A DNA stretch of 64,000 nt from Monosiga brevicollis MX1 (lineage: Eukaryota > Opisthokonta > Choanoflagellata > Craspedida > Salpingoecidae). The notes under the pieces are model-generated. The model had not been told where the DNA came from and did not search any database. It saw nothing but the letters and a program-made list of their open reading frames with translations. The stretch lies in NCBI RefSeq assembly GCF_000002865.3, contig NW_001865069.1:350441-414440 (forward strand). The letters run 5' to 3'. How positions within the stretch are numbered: position 1 is the first letter of the stretch; each line of letters opens with the position of its first letter. A program made the position numbers and the translations under genes. Shown here piece by piece: positions 11,263 to 22,157 of the stretch.

Positions 11263-12354
11263 TCTCAGAGGTCGGCGCACAAAAAAAAAAAAAAAAGAGA
11301 AAGAGCTGCCGTCGGTCGACCTGAGAACATGTATCAGCTACAGTGCTTTTTTGACCATAAAACTATACACATATCCACTCTCTAAGCATCACGCTTGGTA
11401 GTCGATGTCAGATGGAAAAGGTGAGATTGATGTTTAGTATTTTACTTTCCGGCTGATGATTTAAGAGAGATGCCTTGAACGCCATAAGTGCGCGAAAGAC
11501 TTTGGTCCCCATACGTTATAGTCAATCAGCACCACACACTGGTTGCTTGTTGTTCGAGACTTATCTCGCTGCCGCCGGCCAGGTGTAAAGCGTCGCCTGA
11601 TTGACGCCTGGCACCTCCCTTGTTTTGCTGCCACGGCATGCCCGTGAACACCTGTATGAGCCCTTTCTGATATCGCGCAAGGAGACAAGTCTTTGCGTAG
11701 CTCCATGCGATGACGACAAGGACCTCGGAGGATCATTCGGTTCATTCTTATTTGTACATCTATCTTCGTTGGCTTCGTTCTTAGCTGTACCCCTCGCCCT
11801 CATAGGTAACAAGTCCACCGTGTATCACGCCGTTCGCAGCCGCTTTAGACACTGGCGCTGCCATTTGACATACCATTCTAAGCCATATGGCCTCTGAAAA
11901 CAAGTAGAGGCGTGAGGCTCATTTTCTTCACATGTTTAGCACATCATGAATCGACGAGAAGGATGTTCGTGGCGAGTCCTGCGAAATGTATTGAGTGAAT
12001 GAGGGGGCGATTAAAAAACTGGGCAAGCTGAGTGCGGCTGCGAGGCTGTGCGGCTGCCATGTCTGGCGATGAGAGGGGAGAGAGGCGACATAAATACGTC
12101 GCTCGAATTGGTTTGGTTTGAGCAGAGAATGAGATTTCAATAATTTTATTTTGAGGCGTTTGTAATTTAATTTGAAGGGTCCTACGCCCAAGGGAGCCAA
12201 ATCCTTGTGGGCGTCAACTGGTCGCGGCATCGGCGGATGGATGAGGTGGGGCTGGCGGCAAGCCGGGCTCTGCTCTGATTTGCTGTGGGGGAAGAAGGGG
12301 CGTTGCGAGGTGGAGTGGCTTTGCACAGGGGGCAAGTGTCTCGGGACATCGGCC
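11263..12354. other. intergenic between divergent genes
   Basis: Presumed promoter region shared by NDUFA13 (-) and the RA-PH gene (+). It has a poly-A run just upstream of NDUFA13 and moderately AT-rich sequence near 12.1 kb. No RNA gene or coding exon recognised. Confidence 0.5.
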
Positions 12355-15057
12355 ATGGCTGCCACTTTTATCAACAATGACAATGAGAAGGTTCGAGTTT
12401 GCGTCCATGTCACGCGCGCCCCCTTCCCGCGATAACGCCTGGCCGACCCAGACTCATGAACCCGGTGTGTGCTGCACAGATCTCAGCCATTGTCTACCTG
12501 GCTGATGGACAACAGTGTCGATGCGTGCGCGTTCCGGCTGCTGGAACCATTCGCGACCTGATTGCCGGCATGCTCAAGGTTCCCATTTTTCGCCTGCTGT
12601 GTCTGATCTGAGTTGAGCGCACCGCGCGTCGGCTCGGTTGAGGCCCAAATGTCCTCCTCAACTCATGCCGACGGCATGCAACGTGACAGGTGCAAAGTGA
12701 TTGGAACGCCATTGGCGCAGATAAATCAGCTGCTGCCCCATGTACGTACCTGCCCAGCTCCAATCCGAGGCGACTCTGGACACGCTCACGACGCATCTTC
12801 CCCCCCCCTCCCCCCCCCCACACACACACACACCCGGCCACAGCATCCTCGCCAGACGACTATGGCATCGTTAAAGTTCAACGCTCCTTGGGAGGTCTGG
12901 ATTACAGCTCTTGCTCTTCTTGTTGTTTCGATTGGATGCATGAGGTGCCTTGAGCTGATGACCACCCGTACTCGTCGCATCCAGAGGAGGTAGCCACGGA
13001 GCAGTTTCTGGACAACAGCCTTACACTGCAAAGCAAAGAGCTGCGCGCTGTGCGCCGCAATTGGGAGGCCACCATGCTGCGCCAAATGTATGAGCCACTA
13101 CTCGAATGTTCCCGTTGGTACAGCGAGGCATGGCCCACCCGCTAGCCCCTGACGAATACGCTGCTCGCGCCCATAGTCGTAAGCAGTTCTCCGGTGGCTT
13201 CGGCAACAAAGTGGTAAGCACCGGCAATGTTCGCCGCCAGAGCCGTGCACAGCGCCGCAACACGGCCAGCAAGACTGCTCGCCAACAAACGGCCTCGGAT
13301 GAGTATTGGTTTGTGAGCCCCTTCCCCAAGCGGCCCACCAAGGACGAGGTGCGGGTCAAGTTTGTTAGCCGAGCAGCCTACAAGGTTAGCAAGGGCAAGC
13401 AGGGTTGGGTGGTCATCAAGGAGCTACGCAAAAAGTCTCGATGGGTGGTCTACGAAGAAGACACCTTGCTGATATACAAGGACGCCGAGGATGAAACGCC
13501 CGCCATGCGAATCGACGATGTGGCTAGCGGTGAGCTGGTCATCAAAAAGAGCAAAAAGGAGGCGGTAACCATACAGATGAAGTGGGGCAAAACCAAGCTG
13601 ACCATGATCTGTGAGACGGAAGTGGTACGTCGTTTTGGTCCTTGGGTCAGAAGAAACTGTGGAACCCCAACCCCCAACCCCCTGCTCCAGTGAGCAAGGG
13701 GCGGCAGCGGCGCTTGAACAAACCTGGGTACTCTCAACTTTGGTGTGCCCTGCACGGCCTGATTGTTTTCTTGCTTCCGCTTAGATGGCTGATCGGTGGG
13801 TTGCTGCGCTGCGTCAGGGCAGAAGCGGTCTGGACCCCGAAGCCGGTACGTCCCGTACCCTCCTGCTTAGTCTTTGGCACGCCATTCTGTTGCGTAGGTG
13901 GTAACTGAAGCGCACATCATGTGTCCATAGCCACACAACTGGAGCTCAAGTCTGAGGTCGTTGATATGATCCCAGAGCTCACGTACGTGTCCGTGGCTGG
14001 CGCCAGAGGCGTCGTGTCCCGCATGCTGTCGCTGTCTGTTTTGCCTTGCTTTGACAGCGTTGTGCCGTTTGTTCCTGACCGACGGGTGGTATCGGCTTGG
14101 TGTTGCGGCTCGCTAGGGAGGAAGAGGAGGAGGCTGAGATTCGCGCTGCGTTGGCCATGCGTCTCTTGATGCAGAAGAGTCGGGGTGCTGGACAATGCGT
14201 TGCCGACGAAGGTGCAGCTGTGGTTCTCGACTTGCTGGCGTGCGGGTGCTGATCTCCAGCTGGCTCGCTCACTGGTGCGGCACACCTTGCATGTCTGGCT
14301 GCTAGATGCCTACATCACGTTGTCAGAAATGGAGGCGTATGCAGACGAAGAAGGCGGCGAAGATGACAGTCAGTGCATATTTTCTCCTTTCTTCCGCCTC
14401 GCCGTTCCGGGCCGCCTGTTGGTCTCGAGCAGAGTGCTGTTTCCTTGTTCTTCCTCTACCCTTGCCTCCTTCCCGTCTCCTTCGTTTCCTTGCTGCGCCC
14501 GTTTTGCTCATTCATCACCTCCGTTTGATGCCCGTGTTTGCTAGCATACCTCACCGTGGATGACATGGACTACATCATGGTTAACCGCGAGGGTGGGTTT
14601 TAATCTCTCGCTCCGTCGTCGCCTTTGGTGGTGTTGCGTCGTGGTATGGCCTGACCGTGACTGATGAATGGATGCGTGTTGGTCATGATCGACAGGTGAT
14701 TACTTGACCATTGATGCCATGCGCACGCTGGCGCAAGAGGCTGGCTACTTGACGGTTGACGATATGCAGCGCCTGGCCAAACCAGACGGTACGGCCCTCT
14801 GCGCTGTGGCCCTCGATCCCCCCGTTGCTGCGGCTCGCTGTTCGACCGTGCCAGCACTGACCGTTTCACTCTCTTACATGTATGGGTGCGTGGTGGGTGT
14901 GCAATGAAACACAGGCGAGTATTTGACGATTGCAGACATGCAACGGTTGGCGTCAGATGCCGGATACATCAGCGCAGCAGACTTGCGCGAGCAGTTGGCA
15001 GCTGATGCCGGTTACCTGAGTGCTAATGAACTCCGTGCTCAGATGGCGGCCTCCTGA
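12355..15057 (+). CDS. RA-PH tandem adaptor with C-terminal YLT tyrosine repeats
   Basis: Multi-exon intracellular adaptor-like protein. Exons I can phase: 12355-12390, 12480-12578, about 12690-12741, about 12858-12896, then a linker. The RA-like part reads ISAIVYLADGQQCRCVRVP, TIRDLIAGML, then DYGIVKVQRSL. A PH domain follows (about 13380-13625: KQGWVVIKELRKKSRWVVYE, LLIYKDAEDE), with its C-terminal helix ADRWVAALRQ in a separate exon at 13783. RA-PH order is that of the Grb7/10/14 and RIAM/lamellipodin families, without their SH2 or proline regions. The tail (14306-15057) is about seven units of roughly 16 residues, consensus [DEG]Y[LI][TS][VI]xDMxxLA. The RA call is moderate, PH good; exact linker splicing is uncertain. 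Confidence 0.65.
14306..15057 (+). repeat. YLT-repeat exons of the RA-PH gene
   Basis: Exons 14306-14368 (63 nt), 14545-14592 (48 nt), 14696-14788 (93 nt) and 14915-15057 encode the tail repeats. The three internal exons are multiples of three, and all introns split the codon just before the Tyr-containing unit in phase 1. Units: AYITLSEMEAYA, TYLTVDDMDYIM, DYLTIDAMRTLAQEAG, YLTVDDMQRLAKPDG, EYLTIADMQRLASDAG, YISAADLREQLAADAG, YLSANELRAQMA. Confidence 0.85.
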
Positions 15058-15808
15058 TATGCGTGGAACTTTGGCCGGTGGTTGACGCGCTCCATGCTCC
15101 AGTTTTGTCTCTGTTCCTGATTTCAAATAGTAACTGACTTTGCACACGCCACCGGCGCGATCATTTTTCTCGAAATTTAAGGGTAATTTTTGTCTGTTTT
15201 TCGTCATTTGGTGAATTTTCGATTCTTGTCACTGAGGGTCCGGGTTGTTGGGGTAGCGTTGTGCTGATAGCCGGCCTGCTTGGCCGAAGGGTGTGCGTGT
15301 GTGGGTTAGGGATAGGCACGCTGTCTTAGCATCAGTCTGCCGGTGACAAGCCACCCGAACCAGCAGAGCCCAGCCTTCGGCCATAAAGGTTTTAAAGTTC
15401 ATCGATGAAGCACCTTGTTTGTGCCGAATGGCATCCAGTGCAACGACATGAACGGGGCTTCACTTTGAGCAGCTCACTAAGGCGCCCGCCAGTCGCTGCA
15501 CGCCGTTCTGTGCCAAGCAATAAAAGTAGGTTGCTTTCAAGCATCGCAAGTGTGCAAACTGTTTATGGCCGGGGTAGTGCGTGACTAAAGACAAACATGT
15601 TTGTTGTGGGAGCGTTGGGACACAGAATCAAACAAAACTAACAGTAAATTTTGTTTTGATTTGACGAAACGCGATCTGGATCTGCACCAGGTTTGCGTGC
15701 GGATGTATTAAAAAGACCTCTTCTTGCTGCAAAGGGTCTAGCTCTGTGCTCCCACACGCTAGCGCTTTCCTTCCCCTTCCTCTCCCTCCCACCTCCTCGC
15801 ACCTCGCC
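15058..15808. other. intergenic
   Basis: Stretch between the RA-PH gene and the protease. A pyrimidine-rich leader runs into the protease ATG. No other gene recognised. Confidence 0.5.
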
Positions 15809-17530
15809 ATGGCGTTTGCGCCGGTTTTTGATGTAAACCTGGAGGAAAAGTGGGACAATGTCTGCGTCATCAGCACGGAGGAGAAGCTGGGCCTTGGCTT
15901 CTACCTCGGCAATGGCGCCGTTGCCACGGCCGCGCACGTCGTGTATACGGCCGCCGACGCAAAGGCGGCCGTGTTCAACTTTCCCCTCCTGAGCCAGAAA
16001 CAGGATGAGGAGTTTGTCTTTGGCGACGGCATTGAGCGAATCGGCTTTGTTTACGAGCTTCAGGTTCAGCAGGCAGATTCACCAACCCCGGTTGAGGCAA
16101 CGGCCGACGTGGCTATCCTTCGCCTCGGCGAACAGGCTGGCTACGGTGGAACTTCGTACGGCGATAAACTCGAGATGGAGCTGACCAAGTCAATGCCCAA
16201 CGTGAAAGTGGACATGGGGAAGGCCGACAAGCCGTGCGCGGTGAACCAGAAGCTTTACTGCCTCAGCATTATTGACGGCGAGTATACTCCTGTCGAGCTT
16301 GAGGTGTTAGAAATTATCAACGCGGACAACCACAAAGTGCTTCGCTGCCAGGGTGTCGTGTCTCCCGGCGCTAGCGGTGGTCCCGCGCTGGATGAGCAGG
16401 GCTCTTGTGCCGGCATAGTCTACTGGTCCGACGAAACGCAAAACGCCACGTTCGTGACTGTGCTGCTGGGTGAAGCCCTCAATCACACTCAATTGCTGTC
16501 AGCTGAGATTAGTGCGTATGCTTTCTGGGCCAGCATGAAAGTGGAAGATCGCGCCGAAGGCAATGCCAAGGAATTGAAGAAGGTGTGCGAGGAACATCAC
16601 CTCAAGTTTTTCAGCTTTCCTCAGTGGTGCAAGGACTTATATGATAAGGTGCCGAGCGGGCACGAAGAAGAAGCAGCAGTGCCTCAGCGAGTGGCATTTC
16701 AAAGCTTCGCACATCTGCTCACCCGCTTGAAGGAGCTCAAGCTCACGGTAGAGAGCATCACCGACACTGTCAAGTCTTATGCTAATAAGTCTAGCGCTTT
16801 TCTCTACAAAGGCCAGACCGGCGACGGGCATGGTGACTATCGGCCGGAGCTGGCGCTTGTTGTCACCATCGACAATAAGAAACTGAAGGAGCGCAAGAAG
16901 AAGTCGTTCAAGGTCCTCGTCATGGTGCACGTGCACCTAACAACGTTTGACTACAAAAAGTTTACCGTCTCTGCCCTCAATTTCCGCCATGCCGAGCTCC
17001 GCAGGACCATCAAAGGCCAGACAGTATCAGAATCGGATTACTCAAACAACGTGACCAGCATTGACTGGGAGCATTTCCAAGACGAGAGCGGCGCCAAGGC
17101 CAAATGGGCTTCTGGGACAACCCTGAATGAAACGCAGAGAAAAACTCTCAACACCTTGATGAAAGCTGTCATCATTGCCGTGAACGACTGTGAATTTCAG
17201 AATAAGGCAGGCTTCCATGAGATTGTGCACGAAACTACAGAAATCAACACACTGCTATGCAACCCTGCTGATGATGCTTGCCTGCGCCATATTGAGCAAA
17301 TTGCCAAGACTGCAATGACAAAAATCGACGAAATGTCTCAAAACAATTGCCGTGTCGTCAAGCAGACCGCCACCGCTGCCAAGGAGGCCGCTGAATCTGC
17401 CGTAGAGAACGCGGCGGATAAAAAGGCCGTTGCTGCCAAGGAAAATGCCGTCAAAGCCCATCGCCTCTCAAGCATCAACGATCCAGGCACCGCTAAGGAT
17501 CCCCTGCCCATCGTTTGGAACGAGCTTTAG
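15809..17530 (+). CDS. intronless trypsin-like serine protease with long C-terminal region
   Basis: A single open frame of 574 residues, no intron, no signal peptide, so probably cytosolic. The N-terminal ~210 residues carry a chymotrypsin-fold triad: His43 in ATAAHVV, Asp100 in TADVAILRL and Ser189 in PGASGGP, as in HtrA/trypsin-2 type domains. The remaining ~360 residues are not recognised: a helical part (FAHLLTRLKELKLTVESI), a region with two beta-like stretches (ELALVVTIDN, FKVLVMVHVHLTT), and an Ala/Lys/Glu-rich coiled-coil tail. Start ATG at 15809 has a purine-poor but good GCCATGG context and follows a pyrimidine tract. Lack of introns among intron-rich neighbours suggests retroposition or transfer. 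The substrate is unknown. Confidence 0.75.
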   Translation: MAFAPVFDVNLEEKWDNVCVISTEEKLGLGFYLGNGAVATAAHVVYTAADAKAAVFNFPLLSQKQDEEFVFGDGIERIGFVYELQVQQADSPTPVEATADVAILRLGEQAGYGGTSYGDKLEMELTKSMPNVKVDMGKADKPCAVNQKLYCLSIIDGEYTPVELEVLEIINADNHKVLRCQGVVSPGASGGPALDEQGSCAGIVYWSDETQNATFVTVLLGEALNHTQLLSAEISAYAFWASMKVEDRAEGNAKELKKVCEEHHLKFFSFPQWCKDLYDKVPSGHEEEAAVPQRVAFQSFAHLLTRLKELKLTVESITDTVKSYANKSSAFLYKGQTGDGHGDYRPELALVVTIDNKKLKERKKKSFKVLVMVHVHLTTFDYKKFTVSALNFRHAELRRTIKGQTVSESDYSNNVTSIDWEHFQDESGAKAKWASGTTLNETQRKTLNTLMKAVIIAVNDCEFQNKAGFHEIVHETTEINTLLCNPADDACLRHIEQIAKTAMTKIDEMSQNNCRVVKQTATAAKEAAESAVENAADKKAVAAKENAVKAHRLSSINDPGTAKDPLPIVWNEL

Positions 17531-18623
17531 TTGTTGTTATCCGTGCTTTTGATTTATTCTTCCTGCCTCGTCTCGTTTGTTGTAGCGTTGGTGTGTCTTC
17601 GCCGCCTCGTTGTGTGTCAGCCCCTGACTAGCATAAAGTTTTAGCGTCAAATCCGTTCCTCCATGCATTTGGACCCTCCCACTGCTTTAGCGCTTACTTT
17701 GCGTCATCTCCACGATAACTTTACCACCCGAACCCCATAGCTGATTCGACTTGACTCCCTGACCAGAATACACACCTACACACCGACGGGGTTGGGACAG
17801 TGCGAGATGTACCATGGAAGCGCCGAGATAACCTTTTTTCAATTTTTCTCTAACAAACGGATGTGTAAGTCCACGGGTCTTTACAAACCCCTGAGAAAAC
17901 GGGAGGCAGGGGCCACATCTCTCTAGCAGAGTCCGATAGACAGCTCCGTTGGACACGAGGTGAACGAGCTAGTTTGCTGTTGATCGTGCTCAAGCTGGCA
18001 ATCCAGGCGCTGCCATTTCCGGACCATACACATCCGGGCCAAAACCAGGTGTACAGATTTTCATGTATAAGCAGAGGCAATGCTTTACCCCCAGAACAGC
18101 CTACTGATTTGAGCAACGGAGTTTCCAGCAATGCAAGGCTTGGTACGCCAAAGAAGGTCAATAGACACCATACATCCGGCTCGTCGCCTGGTAGCGACTC
18201 AAGGGGAGTGAAAACGTCATCTTGCCGCACGTTGCCCTTTAAATACTCAAGCTTGAAACCCAACGGGGTTAGGATAGGGCGTAGGCGTCAGGGTTACTTT
18301 AGGGTTACACGTTGACCAATACACTTTCCTTCGACATGATACATGGCAGTAGCACCATTATTATGGACGCTGAGCGTGTGCTCAATCAGTGGGAGTGCTC
18401 AAACATGTGGGAACACGGTTTTGACGTTAGCAACGGCATCAGTCGTGCATGCTTTTCTTTCTTTTTAACACCGTCTGACCCTCAGCCGAAGCGCCTCGCC
18501 TCGCTTAGCATTGATCCAAGTACGAAAATTATTATCACAAACTTTGCCAAATGCGTGAAGCTGACTAGTTTGGCAAAAAAAGCGTTGTTTATATATTTGT
18601 ATTTCAACTCATCTGTCAGATCA
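17531..18623. other. intergenic between protease and tRNA-Asp copy 2
   Basis: Low-GC stretch with no recognised gene. Open frames at 17687-17956 and 17850-18263 (minus) match nothing I know. Degenerate TTAGGG-like units occur at 18262-18312. Confidence 0.5.
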
Positions 18624-18695
18624 TCTCCGATAGTATAGTGGCTAGTATCCCTGCCTGTCACGCAGGAGACCTGGGTTCGATTCCCAGTCGGAGAG
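18624..18695 (+). tRNA. tRNA-Asp (anticodon GTC), copy 2
   Basis: A 72-nt cloverleaf identical to the copy at 2405, here on the plus strand. Intact A and B boxes, anticodon GTC in loop CTGTCAC, no intron. A TTTTT terminator lies at 18703-18707. Immediate flanks are also shared with copy 1: 14-18 nt on both sides are near-identical. Confidence 0.97.
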
Positions 18696-18702
18696 CTTAA
18701 TA

Positions 18703-18707
18703 TTTTT
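18703..18707 (+). terminator. Pol III T5 terminator of tRNA-Asp copy 2
   Basis: TTTTT 7 nt past the tRNA 3' end, in the same context as copy 1. Confidence 0.7.
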
Positions 18708-19029
18708 GCCCCTAGATACTTTATCTGACTTTTATTTTTGGATGATGACAACAAGTATTTTTGGCACCACGTCAGTTAACTTCGCCATTGTCTGACATCT
18801 GACAACGGACAGATGATGCCTTGAGCCCTTGAGCTGGGTGATGGAGTTGCACGTCGCGGCCTGAGCGGCATTTCCCGGTTTCGTGCTGGAGAGGATCGAG
18901 CTGGAGAGGGGGCAGGTGGCACATTTACCTTCTTTTACATGGTCACAGAGCACGCAAGCGAGTGCAGTTGAGCAGCAAGCACCGCAGTATCAAGGACAAG
19001 AGGTGTTTTTTGGGCGCCGCGCAGCCATC

Positions 19030-20550
19030 ATGTTGGAGCTGTTTCTGCTCGTCGTGGTGGGCGTTGCGCTCTACTACTGGCTTCGTGGACAGCGCGGAAG
19101 CGCGGCAGCCGGGGATGCCAAGTATGCACGCTTCTGTATGTACCAATCAGTCCTTCTCGTCTGTGGGCTCGTTTGTGCATTGCCCTGAGTCGTTCATATC
19201 TTGTCTTCCCTCACTCACCCATGGCTGTTTCAGACGACCGCTACAACTCACTCGATGAGGTGACCCAAGCGCTGCGCACAGCTGGTCTCGAGAGCTGCAA
19301 CCTCATCATCGGCGTTGACTTTACCAAAAGCAACCTCACCCAGGTAAAATAACTTCACGCCTGGTCCATTATGGGCCAGTTTGTGAAGCTGATCAATCCT
19401 CTGGGATTGCCTTTGTTTTCATTTTGTGGCCACTCACCTTTCGCACTGCAGGGGGCTGGGACATTCCATGGGTTGAGCCTACACCACATGGATCAAAGAC
19501 GCGAGAATCCGTATCAAACAGTATGTACAAGCACAAAGCAGCCTAATATTGCATCTAGCCCTGCTGACCACAATCGTCCCTTGGCTCTGTCTCTGGGCCA
19601 TGTAGGCCATTCGCGTGCTGGGGTCGACGCTGGCCAGTTTCGACGACGACAACTTGATCCCAGCATACGGATTCGGGGACATTACCACGCGAGATCTGAG
19701 CTGCTTCAGCTTCTTTCCAGATCGAGCCTGCGAAGGGTTTGGCGAGGTCGGAATCTAGTTGTGCATGGAGCCCTCGGCCTGTTGGCAGTGGTGTCTGCTC
19801 AAGCTCGTGCTGACGGCTACCTTGAATGTTCCCAGGTCCTGACGCGATACTCGGAGCTGGTGCATTCGGTCCGGCTCAGTGGGCCGACCAACTTTGCCCC
19901 CATCATTGGCGAGGCCATTCGGATTGTCAAGCAGACAAGGGGGTTTCACATTCTGGTCATCATCGCTGATGGTCAAGTCATCTCTAAACGTCAAACCATC
20001 GACGGTACGAAGTTTATAGGGGCGAGGGCGAGCATCTCTGAAAAGATGCAAGGGTTGTGCACTCTTGGACCATCATCTGCGCCGCGTTCTCACTGCTCGC
20101 GCCTCTGCTGCGCGACTGTCTCGTGTGCCTTAGCCATCGTCGAAGCCAGCAATTATCCTCTATCCATCCTCTTGTTCGTCAAGCGCACCTTCTCCTGGCG
20201 TGGCTCGATGGGTGTTCTACTGCCTGCAATACTCACCATGGTTGTGGTGGCGGTGTTTGGTGCGGCAGGGTTGGGGTAGGCGATGGTCCTTGGGACGATA
20301 TGCAGCGATTTGATGATGAACTACCAGAGCGCCGTTTTGACAACTTTCAGTTTGTGAATTTTCACAAGGTAATTCGGGTTCGGCCTGCACGCGAATGATT
20401 CAAGGCGAGTGCTTGCTTATCTACCTCCGTGTTGTGGTTGCTTGGTAGGTCATGACGCAGTCGCGGCATCCAGACGTGGCCTTTGCTCTGGCGGCATTGA
20501 TGGAGATACCGCAACAGTTCCAGGCCATACGTGACCTTGAGCTCATTTAA
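19030..20550 (+). CDS. membrane-anchored copine/RGLG-type VWA protein
   Basis: Eight exons (19030-19135, 19234-19343, 19452-19520, 19606-19746, 19836-20004, 20134-20173, 20269-20368, 20449-20550) close to 278 residues. Residues 2-18 ([17 protein letters not shown]) are one hydrophobic helix. The rest is a copine-type VWA domain: [26 protein letters not shown]65-x-T67-x-S69 in GVDFTKSN, the threonine in [23 protein letters not shown], then [16 protein letters not shown] and NFQFVNFHK. This matches plant RGLG ligases and animal copines, but there is no C2 domain and no RING after the VWA; the protein stops right after the domain. It is probably a membrane-tethered adaptor. Copine family membership is firm; the role is inferred. 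Confidence 0.88.
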
Positions 20551-20732
20551 ATTTTTTTAATCTGGCAGACCCATCACAGCAACATTTGTTGTGGTCGTTG
20601 TCCCGATCGCTTTGATGAGCTTGTGCTGATTCATGTAATGGCTGTCCATGTTTATATGTTAATGTCAGTTTGGATCAATTGATTGCAAAAGAAGTAGAGG
20701 GTCGGGACCTGGCCGCGCGGCTCAGCAATGGG

Positions 20733-20778
<46 letters not shown>

Positions 20779-21190
20779 GAGAGCTCAATTGGTTGAAAAG
20801 AAGATGAGAAGAGGTCATGACCCTAGGGGATCATATGGCGAAAGAAAGAGAGAGGAAGAGAGGGAAAAGGGAGAAAGTGACAAGCGCTGACAGCGGCCAT
20901 CTCGGGATGGGTGGGCCGCAGCACAATGTCTTGGGACTCAAAAAAAAGGTACGACATAAGGAACAAAAAAAATTGCTCTTCAAGAGCCAAAAACCATGCT
21001 TTCAAAGCACCGGCAACGACCTGAGTCGTTTTGGGTTCCCGTTATGCACTCCTCAAAGGCGTGGTGCGGGCTGGATGGGGCCAGTTAATTCAAGACTTAA
21101 AGAAGACGATGCGTGTACAGCGGCGCTCACGGAGCTCAAAGACAGCTTGGAATTCTCCTCAATGTCCATGCAGGGGCAGTCACAATGTGG
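20551..21190. other. intergenic between convergent genes, with (GA)n
   Basis: Contains a GA run (20741-20770) and purine-rich sequence. It is presumed 3' UTR for both flanking genes; nothing else recognised. Confidence 0.5.
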
Positions 21191-22157
21191 CTAGCTGTAG
21201 AAATGAATGGTCGGCGACGGCGGGGCGCTGGCGCAGGTGAGCTTGTTGGCCAGGGCGGAGGTGAGGGGAGAGATGTCGTCCTCTTCAAACCAACACGGGG
21301 TGCGTGTCTTGCTGAGGGTATGGTCGGGGCATGGATGAGGATTGGTCATGCGTCGGCGACGTGGTCGATGGGCAACGCTGGCAGAGTTGGAGGCGTGGCG
21401 CTCCAAGGCATGTGCTGCGCCATGGCTGCGAGCACGAGGTCGATTCTTGTAGGCGCGGGGCAAGGCGGACAAGACGAGGTGGTTCGAGGATCCGAGTCCG
21501 GGAGAGCTGCTCGCTGCACGGCGGGCTGGGCGCCAGCCCGGAATGCGGCGTGAATCGGGCGAGGTCGGGCACGAGGTGACGGGCGCGGCCAGCCGGGGAC
21601 TCATGTTCACGGGGCTCAGCGTCGAGTCTGTCCAGGCACCCCACACAAGTGATAAAAAAAAACCAGCCAAAGCCAGGGGTGAGTCTGATGCGCACGTCAA
21701 GAGAAATGCGAGGGTGTCTTGACGACTTGGGAAATGCAGGGAGAAATGCAGGAGACCTACCACGCTGCATTTGGCCTGGACTGGAGGGGCAGGATCGCGG
21801 CCCGGAGAGCAAAGGGGAGGCGGTGGTGACAGCGAGAGCGAAGCGCTTGGGTCGTGGCTGTTCGGACTGTGCTAGCTGTGGGTTTTGAGCATCATCCAAG
21901 TCTTCGTCCATGAAGCTAGCTGGCGAGAGGATGCGCTCGCAAGAGAAACGCTTGCCGGTTGGCAGCGGGGATTCTTGTTGGAGGCGATGAAAATGATGAC
22001 CGTGGTGGACGTTGGAGGGTTGCTCGTGTCGATGGGGCTGGGCATAATCCAAGCGCTGGGTGGCCGGGATGACGGGAGTGGGTCGGAAATACAGGTTGTC
22101 GTCAAAGGGGGGCGCTGCCAAGAGGATGGGCGGTCGCGCGGCAATCATGCTCGTCAT
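21191..22157 (-). CDS. hypothetical Pro/Ser-rich protein
   Basis: Two minus-strand exons, 22157-21761 and 21627-21191, join in phase to about 278 residues. Low complexity, rich in Pro, Ser and Arg with several SP/TP dipeptides (ILSPASF, TLSPVNMSP, SCPTSPDSR), suggesting a proline-directed kinase substrate. No hydrophobic helix or domain I recognise. The start ATG (revcomp at 22157) is followed by TSMIAARPPILLAAPPFDDN. Coding reality rests on the phased splice (GT at 21759-21760, AG before 21627) and on a similar Ser/Pro style in both exons. Function unknown. Confidence 0.5.

Noticed and set aside
17687-18263. Open frames on the minus strand between the protease and tRNA-Asp
   Set aside because: No domain, no splice support, ordinary length for chance frames; no element ends found either.
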